A stretch of DNA of 9,694 nt from JAWLBW01 sp041687475. Its GTDB lineage: Bacteria > J088 > JAWLBW01. Every line of letters starts with the position of its first letter. The first letter of the stretch is position 1. Positions 1 through 6,025 of the stretch are shown one piece after another. The notes under the pieces are model-generated. The model saw only the letters and a program-made list of their open reading frames with translations, was not told where the DNA came from and made no database searches. The stretch is taken from positions 1 to 9,694 of the forward strand of contig JAWLBW010000170.1 of NCBI GenBank assembly GCA_041687475.1, read 5' to 3'. Position numbers and translations under genes: made by a program.

Positions 1-14
1 CCAACCCTTTGAAA

Positions 15-42
15 TGATTAAGGATTAGGGATTGGGGATTGG
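15..42. repeat. Heptanucleotide tandem repeat next to the patatin stop codon
   Basis: On the minus strand, two bases after the patatin stop codon, four 7-base units run in tandem: CCAATCC, CCAATCC, CTAATCC, TTAATCA. The first two are identical, the third has one change and the fourth is degenerate. On the plus strand this reads as GGATTGG-type units at 22-42 with a weaker unit at 15-21. It is a short variable-number type repeat; such G/A/T-rich heptamers are scattered in intergenic regions of some bacterial groups. It is too short to assign a role, and no stem or T tract is present. Confidence 0.6.
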
Positions 43-44
43 CG

Positions 45-1268
45 TCAGGCGCCAATAACAATCCGTTCCCGTTCGGGAGCCGGCTCGTCGAAGGAGAAAA
101 TGTAGGGCTTGAGCTGCTGCAGGGCGTGCTTGTAGGCCATGTTCACCGCCCTCTCGACCCCCCGACGCGAGAGATCGAAGTGCTCGGCGAAGAAGAAATC
201 GGCTTCTTTTTCGGGGTGTATGAAAATGAAGTCGACGCCGGGTCGGTAGCGCAGCGTGAGCGCCAGTTCATCGAGCAGCAACCTGCGCAGCCGATCGTCG
301 AGCTGGTGCTCGCGAAAGAAGCGGTCGACCACTTCCATGACCACCTGACGGTCTTCGCGGCTGCGCTTGTGCAGTCGGATCTTCTGCTCGATGGCCAGGT
401 AGATGGCCTGCACGATAATGGCGGGCACGCCGTAGTTGATGAGCGAACCGAAGGCGTGATGGTAGCTGTACGGCGTGTGGGTGTACGATGCGATAACCAG
501 ATCGGCGCCCACGTCCTTGGCGGTGCCTGTCGAGAGGGTGTCGCGAATTTCGCCGTCGAAATAATACCCGGGGTAGGCGCCATTGCGTATATGATACGGG
601 CGATACACCGGGGGTAGCGCCGCCGAGGTGGCCACGGCATCGGATATGGACACCCGGTCTTCGTAGAAAACACCGTCGCGCTCTTCCTGGCGACGTGGGC
701 CGAATACGGCCTTGCGGTTGTGGTCGAGCGAGGTGCCCGTGATGTACAGCTCGGGCGCCAGGGCATGAAAGTCGTTGGTGGGCAGCACGGTGTTCTGCAG
801 GTATTCGGCGATACCCTTGCTTGTGAACAGGCCGCTGCCCGGAAAGGCCCACTGCAGGTAGCTTTCGATACCCCGAATGGGCCCGGCCTTGCGAATGGCC
901 TCGCGCACGTAGCGAATCGGCTTGGGGCGCACGGGGCGAAACACCTGGTGCCACGCAATGCGTTTCAAGCGCCCGTTGCCGCCGCCGACGAAAGAATCGG
1001 CGATATCTTCGAGCGAGTAGCCCGAGGCCAGCATGGCTGTGAAAATAGCCCCGGCGCTCGATCCCACGTAGGTCGTAAACGTGCGGTCGGCGGCAAAGTC
1101 TTCGGCCATGCCCGAGCGAAGGCCGCCCTGAAATGCGAAGCCCCGTTCCTTGAGCGCCAGGCAGACACCCATGTGAAAACAGGCGGCCTTGACGGCGCCG
1201 CCACTGGCGACGAATGCAAGACGCCGTTTGGGCGCTACCCGGTGACGTGTTTCGAGGTATCTGCTCAT
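45..1268 (-). CDS. Patatin-like phospholipase
   Basis: Predicted serine lipid acyl hydrolase of the patatin family, which cleaves acyl chains from phospholipids or related lipids with a Ser-Asp dyad. Numbered from the furthest upstream in-frame GTG (1310), the oxyanion segment is SGGAVK (36-41), the nucleophile elbow is GSSAG (83-87, Ser85), the family segment around AVATSAALPP is at about 226-235, and the catalytic Asp lies in FDGE (Asp252). All required parts are present. The oxyanion loop is Gly-Gly-Ala rather than the more usual Gly-Gly-Gly. There is no obvious signal peptide, so the protein is probably cytoplasmic or membrane-associated. I prefer the ATG at 1268 (407 aa) over the GTG at 1310, because a TACAAT -10 box (1283-1288) lies inside the 14-residue extension. 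No strong ribosome binding site precedes either start. The in vivo substrate and any link to the neighbours are unknown. Confidence 0.9.
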   Translation of the reverse strand: MSRYLETRHRVAPKRRLAFVASGGAVKAACFHMGVCLALKERGFAFQGGLRSGMAEDFAADRTFTTYVGSSAGAIFTAMLASGYSLEDIADSFVGGGNGRLKRIAWHQVFRPVRPKPIRYVREAIRKAGPIRGIESYLQWAFPGSGLFTSKGIAEYLQNTVLPTNDFHALAPELYITGTSLDHNRKAVFGPRRQEERDGVFYEDRVSISDAVATSAALPPVYRPYHIRNGAYPGYYFDGEIRDTLSTGTAKDVGADLVIASYTHTPYSYHHAFGSLINYGVPAIIVQAIYLAIEQKIRLHKRSREDRQVVMEVVDRFFREHQLDDRLRRLLLDELALTLRYRPGVDFIFIHPEKEADFFFAEHFDLSRRGVERAVNMAYKHALQQLKPYIFSFDEPAPERERIVIGA

Positions 1269-1282
1269 GCTGCGTTGTGTCA

Positions 1283-1312
1283 ATTGTAGCACGTGACGAT
1301 CGTCGGCCACAA
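1283..1312 (-). promoter_or_regulatory. Putative promoter of the patatin gene
   Basis: On the minus strand TTGTGG (1312-1307) is followed after 18 bases by TACAAT (1288-1283), a good -10 hexamer. Transcription would start near 1276, giving a leader of only about 8 bases before the ATG at 1268. If correct, the GTG at 1310 cannot be the start used by this transcript. The -35 match is weak (TTG only). Confidence 0.4.
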
Positions 1313-1377
1313 TGAAGGCCCCGCGGCGGGAGAACGGGGGGGTTGACCGGCTTACCTGCGTTCTGCGACGAGCGTCG

Positions 1378-1971
1378 TCACCAGGTCGGTGTGCCTTTTT
1401 CGCTGCGGCGCGGCCAGGGCAACCACTGCAGCAGGCGCTTTCTGGGCCGGTGGCCGGGAAGGCTCGTATACAGGCAGATTACCTCGGGCGAGGCGTCGAG
1501 ATGAATTCCCCAGGCTCTGCGCATGGTCTCGCCGGGGTCGCCGCCGGCCAGGGCCCCATTGTGTTCCCATTCGTCTGCTGCGCCGATATCCTGGGTAATC
1601 ACGTCGCCGCTGCGAAAGAACCAGCGTTTGCGAACCCCGGCTTCGAACCAGCCGTAGCCCAGCGAATCGCCGGGCGACCTGGCTACGAAGACCACGACGG
1701 GAGTGTCGAAACGCCGCGAGAGGCGGGCATGCACGCTCTGTTCTTCCCAGAGAATGAACCAGGGGTCGTAAATCAGGGTCCACCCGCCGTCGAAAAACAC
1801 ATAAAAGGGCACCGTGCCCTCGAGGGGGTGTTGACGCCATTCGACGCTGAACGGATTGCCCGTATTTTCGCTCTCCGACTGGTCGAGTACCGAAAAGCCG
1901 TAGTAACGAAGCACTTCCGACAAGTCGCGCCTGACGTCGGCCCGAAGGGCTATCCAACTTTCACGTGCCAC
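1378..1971 (-). CDS. Hypothetical tryptophan-rich protein
   Basis: I do not recognise this family. The GTG at 1971 gives 197 aa and is preceded by GGAG five bases upstream, the best ribosome binding site in the region. The same frame is open to an ATG at 2079, but those 36 extra residues are Cys/Arg/Gly-rich and do not look like protein. The product holds 12 tryptophans in 197 residues and aromatic runs such as FYVFFDGGWTLIYDPWFILW (56-75), a possible beta-sheet core, then GYGWFEAGVRKRWFFRSGD (105-123). The C-terminus is basic (RPRKRLLQWLPWPRR, 175-189). There is no signal peptide, transmembrane helix or catalytic motif that I can identify; it is likely a soluble alpha/beta protein. It lies on the same strand as patatin, with about 109 bases between its stop and the patatin ATG, so co-transcription is possible. 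Codon use looks like that of its neighbours. Confidence 0.65.
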   Translation of the reverse strand: MARESWIALRADVRRDLSEVLRYYGFSVLDQSESENTGNPFSVEWRQHPLEGTVPFYVFFDGGWTLIYDPWFILWEEQSVHARLSRRFDTPVVVFVARSPGDSLGYGWFEAGVRKRWFFRSGDVITQDIGAADEWEHNGALAGGDPGETMRRAWGIHLDASPEVICLYTSLPGHRPRKRLLQWLPWPRRSEKGTPTW

Positions 1972-2014
1972 ACAAACTCCGCATCGCGCTCTTTCTACCG
2001 TTAGACCACAAGAA

Positions 2015-2073
2015 CGATGCAGCCAACGAAGGCCGGCCCCCGGAGCGATGCAGCTTACCGGGAAACCTTCGTT
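2015..2073. repeat. Direct and inverted repeats in a divergent intergenic region
   Basis: Between the divergent genes starting at 1971 (minus) and 2229 (plus), CGATGCAGC occurs at 2015-2023 and again at 2046-2054, 31 bases apart (about three helical turns). An 8-base perfect inverted repeat, AACGAAGG (2025-2032) and CCTTCGTT (2066-2073), brackets the second copy. The arrangement could be a regulator site serving one or both divergent genes, or a foldable leader. No known operator is recognised. The rest of the 257-base gap holds no convincing gene. Confidence 0.35.
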
Positions 2074-2180
2074 TCTCATGCGCCGATACCGGCCCCGGAA
2101 ACGCCTTGCCCGCGCGGCCGTAGGCAGGAACAGGCCGATTGTCCCTTTTCCTTTCCTCCTTTCTGCACCGGCGCTCGCTC

Positions 2181-2209
2181 TTATCGGGCATGCAGCACAG
2201 CCTTACGAT
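2181..2209 (+). promoter_or_regulatory. Putative promoter of the DUF2231 gene
   Basis: TTATCG (2181-2186), a 17-base spacer and TACGAT (2204-2209) form a plausible sigma-70 type promoter. Transcription would start near 2216 and give a leader of about 13 bases containing the GGAGGG ribosome binding site. The -35 match is partial. Confidence 0.4.
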
Positions 2210-2228
2210 AAAGGTCGTGGAGGGATCT

Positions 2229-2837
2229 ATGGCCAATACCGGACTCGAAATCAAGGAACACCCCGTACACCCGATGATCGTAGCGTTTCCCATCGGCTTC
2301 TGGGTGGGCGCGCTGATCGGCGATATCATCTATCTGTTGACGGGTACGTTCTTCTGGTACGAATTCTCGTACTTCAGCATGGGCCTCGGCCTGCTTACCG
2401 GGGCAGCGGCGGCCATTGCCGGCTCGGTCGACTACTTCGCGGTCAACCGGAAGACACGCGCCAAACGGTTGGCGATGTATCACGGGCTCTTGAACGTTGC
2501 CGTCTTCCTGATTTTCCTCATCAACTTCATCTTCAGGGCAGGCGCCACGGGGGGAATTGAAATTCCGCCCTCGACCGCGCTGGTCGGCAGCGCCCTGTGG
2601 GCCGGCTTTCTTTTGTCGCTCTTCGGCAACCTGGTGCTCGTGGCCTCGGGATGGCTCGGCGGAGAGTTGGTGTACGTCGAAAACGTGGGCGGTCGTCGCA
2701 AGGCTCTCGAGCGGGGAAGGGACCTGCCGCTACCCGAGCAACCGCAGCGTGCGCAGCCTCGGTCCGGCCGTGCGGATGTGCCCCCGGCGCACCCGCCGGT
2801 GGAAACGCCGGTCGAAGGTAAAGAGAACCGCCCTTGA
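2229..2837 (+). CDS. DUF2231 family four-helix membrane protein
   Basis: Predicted inner-membrane protein of the DUF2231 family; no biochemical function is established that I can name. The ATG at 2229 (202 aa) is chosen because GGAGGG sits five bases upstream. The frame is open further upstream (ATG at 2139), but that extension overlaps the putative promoter. The family's HPxHP signature is at residues 11-15 (HPVHP), leading into transmembrane helix 1 (about 14-38). Helices 2 to 4 follow at about 48-71, 82-103 (with a histidine at 85 near the membrane face) and 117-142. After the last helix the protein ends in a hydrophilic, proline- and arginine-rich tail of about 50 residues (153-202). The conserved histidines would suit haem or metal binding, but this is inference. 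It appears monocistronic, with 303 bases before the next gene. Confidence 0.85.
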   Translation: MANTGLEIKEHPVHPMIVAFPIGFWVGALIGDIIYLLTGTFFWYEFSYFSMGLGLLTGAAAAIAGSVDYFAVNRKTRAKRLAMYHGLLNVAVFLIFLINFIFRAGATGGIEIPPSTALVGSALWAGFLLSLFGNLVLVASGWLGGELVYVENVGGRRKALERGRDLPLPEQPQRAQPRSGRADVPPAHPPVETPVEGKENRP

Positions 2838-2888
2838 CCCGGCGGGCTCAGGCTTGGCGTCGATTACAAATCGATGTCGGCTTTCGGC

Positions 2889-2905
2889 GTCTCATATTAT
2901 GAGAC
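2889..2905. promoter_or_regulatory. Palindromic operator-like site, copy 1
   Basis: GTCTCATATTATGAGAC is a perfect 8+1+8 dyad (arms GTCTCATA and TATGAGAC around a central T). It contains TATTAT, one base from a consensus -10 hexamer. The dyad length and AT-rich core fit a dimeric helix-turn-helix regulator. No specific regulator family can be assigned from the sequence. Confidence 0.6.
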
Positions 2906-2987
2906 ACGATTGCGGGCTGCTGGGTAGATCTTGTAAGGCGCTGAAATTATTAGGGAACATGCCGGGTGGACGAACATTCATGCGTCT

Positions 2988-3004
2988 GTCTCATAATATG
3001 AGAC
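2988..3004. promoter_or_regulatory. Palindromic operator-like site, copy 2
   Basis: GTCTCATAATATGAGAC is the exact reverse complement of copy 1; the two differ only in the central base (A here, T there). Flanking T2987 and A3005 extend this dyad to 19 bases. The centres of the two copies are 99 bases apart. It contains CATAAT, also one base from a -10 hexamer. The second copy is centred about 145 bases upstream of the M48 start codon. Confidence 0.6.
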
Positions 3005-3128
3005 AAACAAGGCGGCCTGCGTGCATCGTCGCTCCGGCCTTCCCTTCGTGCCGGACGATGTCCCCGGGGCGCCGGTAGGACAAACCGGTCGACCATCGGT
3101 TTCGCCGGTTGCCGGGTACCGGCCGTAG

Positions 3129-3134
3129 TACAAT
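3129..3134 (+). promoter_or_regulatory. -10 box of the M48 gene, probable leaderless mRNA
   Basis: TACAAT ends six bases before the ATG at 3141, so the usual transcription start (seventh base after the -10) falls on the A of the ATG. The six intervening bases, CGTAGG, give no usable ribosome binding site spacing. No good -35 hexamer is visible at 16-18 bases upstream. Confidence 0.5.
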
Positions 3135-3140
3135 CGTAGG

Positions 3141-4256
3141 ATGGATGCACGCCCGACCTCGGGGCATGAGCGCGCCCGGCGCTATGCCCGTACGAAGCTG
3201 ATTGTGTCGCTGACCGAACGGGCGGTGACGCTCACGGCCGTTCTTCTGTTGATTCTAACTCCTCTGAGCCGATCAGTCGCCGCCTGGGCCGAAGCGGTAA
3301 CGGTGTACGGTGGTTGGCAGTGGCTGCTCTATTTCGGCGTGGTCGGGGCGGGGTTGGGCGCCCTCGGCCTTGTCTTCGACTTCCTGTCGAGCTATCGGCT
3401 CGAACACCGGTACGGCATGTCTACGCAGTCGTTTTCGGGCTGGGCCAGGCAGCAGGCGAAGGCGCTTCTGCTTACCGTCGGTCTGGGTGTTCCCCTGCTT
3501 ATGGGTTTCCGCCTGCTTATGCTGCAGGCGGGCGATTGGTGGGGGCTTGTGACCGGTGTGTCGGCGTTCGCGGTGGTGCTTGTGCTGGTGCAGTTGACAC
3601 CCACCGTGCTCATGCCGCTGTTCTTCCGCTTCCGGCGAATCGACCGGCCCGAGCTGGTCGACGAAATTCGTGAAGTCTGCAACCGGGGCGGCCTCGATCT
3701 CGAGGGCGTGTACCAATTCGACATGAGCAAGCAGACCCGAAAGGCCAACGCGGCTTTTACCGGCCTCGGACGTACGCGGCGGGTCATTCTCGGCGACACG
3801 CTGCTTGAAAATTTTCCCCTCGAAGAAATCCGCGCCGTGGTGGCCCACGAAGTCGGGCACTATCGCCATGCTCACCTCATCAAGGGCCTGTTTTTCAGCG
3901 GCCTGCTGCTCGTACTGTTCTTCTGGGGGGCGCAGGTTGCCTATGAATGGCTGGCCCCCCGGCTGGGCTACGGCCCTCCGGGCGATCTGGCCGGACTTCC
4001 CCTCATCTTTCTGTTGCTGGGGGTGGCCGGGTTTCTGTTTCAGCCGGCTTCGAACGCGCTGTCACGGCATTTCGAACGGCAGGCCGACCGGTATGCCTTC
4101 GATGAAGGCAACGCCGTGCCCATGGCCAATGCGCTGCGCCGGCTCGCCCGGCAGAACCTGGCCGACGAGCAACCTCATCGGTTGGTCGAGTTTCTTTTTC
4201 ACTCGCATCCGTCAATCGCCCGCCGCATAGCGGCCGCCGAGCGGTATGAGGGGTGA
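3141..4256 (+). CDS. M48 family zinc metalloprotease (Ste24/CAAX protease type)
   Basis: Membrane-embedded zinc endopeptidase of the M48A (Ste24-like) type, expected to cleave peptides or misfolded proteins at the cytoplasmic membrane. Of the 371 aa, helices are predicted at about 30-50, 60-83, 107-127, 136-162, 249-268 and 284-302. The zinc motif HEVGH is at 236-240 (His236, His240, catalytic Glu237). The third ligand is likely Glu312 in FERQAD (311-316). The segment SKQTRKANAAFTGLG (196-210) and the C-terminal HSHPS (354-358) are typical of Ste24 proteases. All catalytic residues are present. The ATG at 3141 is supported because residues 11-50 match the usual basic start and first helix, and the next in-frame Met is at residue 93. 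The gene has its own promoter and converges with the gene at 4347-5381. The physiological substrate is unknown; CAAX processing is not implied in bacteria. Confidence 0.93.
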   Translation: MDARPTSGHERARRYARTKLIVSLTERAVTLTAVLLLILTPLSRSVAAWAEAVTVYGGWQWLLYFGVVGAGLGALGLVFDFLSSYRLEHRYGMSTQSFSGWARQQAKALLLTVGLGVPLLMGFRLLMLQAGDWWGLVTGVSAFAVVLVLVQLTPTVLMPLFFRFRRIDRPELVDEIREVCNRGGLDLEGVYQFDMSKQTRKANAAFTGLGRTRRVILGDTLLENFPLEEIRAVVAHEVGHYRHAHLIKGLFFSGLLLVLFFWGAQVAYEWLAPRLGYGPPGDLAGLPLIFLLLGVAGFLFQPASNALSRHFERQADRYAFDEGNAVPMANALRRLARQNLADEQPHRLVEFLFHSHPSIARRIAAAERYEG

Positions 4257-4346
4257 AATGAAGCGGGCAGGATGAGTCTCCGGCTACCGTGCTAGTGTGG
4301 AACCGAAACCCTCGGCTTCCTTCCGCTGAAAACGGCTTGCGACCGC

Positions 4347-5381
4347 CTATTCGCGAACTTCGGGGGTCGCCGGAAGCTCGCTCGTTTCTTCTTCGCGTAT
4401 GGCGTAGGTCAGGGCCGCCCAGACCACCACGCTCAACAGCAGTCCGATGAGGGCCGAGAACTGAATGCGATAGAAGGCGAAGAACTGGGCCACGAAAATC
4501 GAGATCAGGCTTGCGCGTAGAAACCAATGGTATGCCGTGAGTCGCGAATACCGCAGGGTTGCCAGGCCGATGAGAACGAGCCCGGCCACGGCGGTGGCCG
4601 AGATTGCCATTCCCCAGTCGGCGAAGCCTGATCCCTCGCCGTCGCGACCGATGGTGATGTAGGCCTGTACCAGCACCACCATGGCGCCCAGGGAAAAGAC
4701 GCCCACGATGACGGCCCGGAAGGCCGGGTGCTGCACCAGCGCCGCATAGCGATCGTGCAGCATGCGCAGGAAGCGTTCGGGCCGGCCCGGCGGGTCGACG
4801 GGTTTCGCCTCGATCCACTCGAACAGGGCGTGCAGGGCTCTGACCGGCGGCGCCTGGGGGTCGCAGTGGCGCAGGTACTGCAGTGCGCGCTGTTCTTCCT
4901 CGACATCGAGATCGCGCACCGCCGATTCCTTGGCAATTTCCATGGCGTTTGCGAGGTAGACTTCGGGCGAGGGCCTGATGCGGGCTTCCATGATGCGCGC
5001 CAGGGCGAAGATGCCCAGGAACAACAGATACATCATGGCTACCGCCGGACGGAAGAAATAGTCGTTGTCACTGGTGACGAACTTGCCGATTTCGTCGATG
5101 AAGGCGCCGAACCCCAGGCCGCCGACAACCATGGCGATGATGAGCGAGGTATGGCTGAGAAAAGCCATGACCATAATCATGGCGACGAGCATGCCCATGC
5201 CCCCGAACATGACATGGGCCACGTGCAGGCCGCCGCCGCCGATTTGGGGATATCCGGTAGCGGCCAGAAAGAAGCGTATGCCCAGCACCGAAGCAACGGC
5301 CGATACGAGAAAGATTTCGACCAGACGGCCGAAACCCAGGCGGCCGAGAAAAATGCGCTGCAGCGCCAAAGAGCTTGTCAT
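4347..5381 (-). CDS. Uncharacterised multi-pass membrane protein
   Basis: An integral membrane protein of unknown function. From the ATG at 5381 it is 344 aa with about eight hydrophobic helices in two groups of four: roughly 21-40, 54-74, 78-98 and 112-130, then a hydrophilic, acidic central domain (about 133-225), then 228-248, 256-278, 284-303 and 306-331. The loop after helix 3 carries a distinctive polar run, FIDEIGKFVTSDNDYFF (94-110), which looks conserved and may be the functional site. An in-frame ATG at 5417 exists, but it overlaps the TACGAT -10 box (5416-5421), while the 5381 ATG has AAAGGG five bases upstream, so 5381 is preferred. The C-terminus is acidic (EEETSELPATPEVRE). The gene is monocistronic and converges with the M48 gene across a 90-base gap that has no clear terminator. 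It could be a transporter, sensor or scaffold; nothing in the sequence decides. Confidence 0.85.
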   Translation of the reverse strand: MTSSLALQRIFLGRLGFGRLVEIFLVSAVASVLGIRFFLAATGYPQIGGGGLHVAHVMFGGMGMLVAMIMVMAFLSHTSLIIAMVVGGLGFGAFIDEIGKFVTSDNDYFFRPAVAMMYLLFLGIFALARIMEARIRPSPEVYLANAMEIAKESAVRDLDVEEEQRALQYLRHCDPQAPPVRALHALFEWIEAKPVDPPGRPERFLRMLHDRYAALVQHPAFRAVIVGVFSLGAMVVLVQAYITIGRDGEGSGFADWGMAISATAVAGLVLIGLATLRYSRLTAYHWFLRASLISIFVAQFFAFYRIQFSALIGLLLSVVVWAALTYAIREEETSELPATPEVRE

Positions 5382-5415
5382 CGGTACCCTTTCCCGAAGC
5401 AGACCACCGCGTTCC

Positions 5416-5421
5416 ATCGTA
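5416..5421 (-). promoter_or_regulatory. Putative -10 box of the membrane protein gene
   Basis: TACGAT on the minus strand (5421-5416) places the transcription start near 5409 and a leader of about 28 bases before the ATG at 5381, with AAAGGG as ribosome binding site. The same -10 hexamer occurs before the DUF2231 gene. A possible -35 (GTGAAA, 5442-5437) has only a 15-base spacer. Confidence 0.35.
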
Positions 5422-5530
5422 GCGCGGGCCCCGTGGTTTCACGCGCGCCGGGGCTCGGGGGGCGACCGATTGTCCGCAGCCCGTGCTTTCCGTAGACTGC
5501 GAATACCAGTGGTTAAGGGGATGTATGACG

Positions 5531-5575
5531 GGCGGTTTGGATGGGAGAGAGCCTGTGTGGCTCGGCAGAACCGCC
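5531..5575 (-). other. Nested hairpin downstream of the GIY-YIG gene, possible terminator
   Basis: An outer 7-base stem pairs 5531-5537 (GGCGGTT) with 5569-5575 (AACCGCC). Inside it a 5-base stem, 5549-5553 with 5559-5563 (GAGCC/GGCTC), closes a 5-base loop. On the minus strand this starts six bases after the GIY-YIG stop codon, where a transcription terminator is expected. There is no U tract after the stem, so it may be a weak intrinsic terminator, an RNA 3'-end stabiliser or a chance fold. Confidence 0.35.
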
Positions 5576-5580
5576 TCCCC

Positions 5581-5871
5581 CTACTTCTGGGGCAGGTCCG
5601 GAGGCAGGCGATTGGCTTGGGCCAGCGCCCGCTTTTTGTCGGCCGTAAGTCGCTTGATGGCGTATTCGGCCTTCGACGCCGATGAGCGGTCGGCGTGTTC
5701 GAACGCGGCCAGCAGGCGCTTCGGGCGATGCGAGCGGGTGTAGCGTGCGCCCTTGCCGGCGGCGTGCGCGGCGTACCGTGCCTGCACGTCGACGGCGATA
5801 CCGGTGTAAATCGAGCCGTCTTCACACTCGATGAGGTACACGAACCATGGGCGCGCGGCTGTTTCGGACAA
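5581..5871 (-). CDS. GIY-YIG domain protein, UPF0213 (YhbQ-like) family
   Basis: Small single-domain GIY-YIG protein; the fold is that of a metal-dependent nuclease, and UPF0213 members are thought to act on nucleic acids, though the cellular role is not firmly known. From the TTG at 5871 (96 aa) the core is VYLIECEDGSIYTG (11-24), with catalytic Arg32 in VQARY, the family segment GKGARYTRSHRPKRL (39-53), and the probable metal-binding Glu69 in the SKAEYAIKRL helix (66-75). The frame stays open to an ATG at 6018 (145 aa), but the added 49 residues are Arg/Pro/Ala-rich and unlike the family, whose proteins are about 85-100 aa. A TGGTATCCT extended -10 (5964-5956) lies within that extension, so the shorter form is favoured. 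No clear ribosome binding site precedes the TTG, so the start remains uncertain. The gene is divergent from the SRAP gene. Confidence 0.75.
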   Translation of the reverse strand: MSETAARPWFVYLIECEDGSIYTGIAVDVQARYAAHAAGKGARYTRSHRPKRLLAAFEHADRSSASKAEYAIKRLTADKKRALAQANRLPPDLPQK

Positions 5872-5955
5872 GGGCGATACCGTTGAAGCGTCGGGTGAGC
5901 GTGAGGTCGCGTTTCCGGCCGAAGCGGGTCGGCGGGCCTCACGGGGTGCCGGCAC

Positions 5956-5965
5956 AGGATACCAG
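5956..5965 (-). promoter_or_regulatory. Putative extended -10 of the GIY-YIG gene
   Basis: On the minus strand CTGGTATCCT supplies TGG before a TATCCT hexamer, an extended -10 form. Transcription would start near 5949, downstream of the in-frame ATG at 6018 and the GTG at 5955. It shares the 8-mer CTGGTATC with the divergent SRAP promoter. Confidence 0.35.
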
Positions 5966-6025
5966 AGGCACGGTCCAGCCGCGAGCGCGCGCGGTGCCCG
6001 GCACCGTCCTGTGTGCATGCGCAGA

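Larger units (their letters stand above)
2838..3140. other. Long intergenic region with regulatory-looking palindromes
   Basis: This 303-base gap has no convincing coding capacity on either strand. It holds a 15-base dyad, TCGATTACAAATCGA (2860-2874, six-base arms), the two mirrored 17-bp palindromes listed separately, an AT-rich patch around 2944-2953, and a dyad AAACCG (3082-3087) with CGGTTT (3097-3102) just upstream of the M48 gene promoter. Several CCGGT/ACCGG copies crowd 3072-3122. It looks like a regulatory region for the downstream M48 gene or for an unannotated small RNA. I found no clear terminator for the DUF2231 gene here. Confidence 0.5.

Noticed and set aside
1960..2015. tRNA-like D-arm motif on the minus strand (GGTCTAACGGTAGA)
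   Set aside because: No matching acceptor stem, anticodon arm or T-loop (GTTCGA) follows at the right distance.
2920..2940. Sigma-54 promoter candidate between the two palindromes (TGGGTAGATCTTGTA)
   Set aside because: The GG to GC spacing is one base short and the -12 element reads GT, so the match fails.
2838..3140. Small protein gene across the palindromes
   Set aside because: Short frames exist on both strands, but none has a ribosome binding site or protein-like composition, and the palindromes themselves supply the ATGs.
4257..4346. Bidirectional terminator between the convergent M48 and membrane protein genes
   Set aside because: Only four-base stems (CCGA/TCGG) are visible, without T tracts in either direction.
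4003..4818. Minus-strand open frame overlapping the M48 gene and the membrane protein gene
   Set aside because: It is out of frame with the real membrane protein, runs antisense through the M48 catalytic region, and its translation is Arg/Gly-rich without domains.
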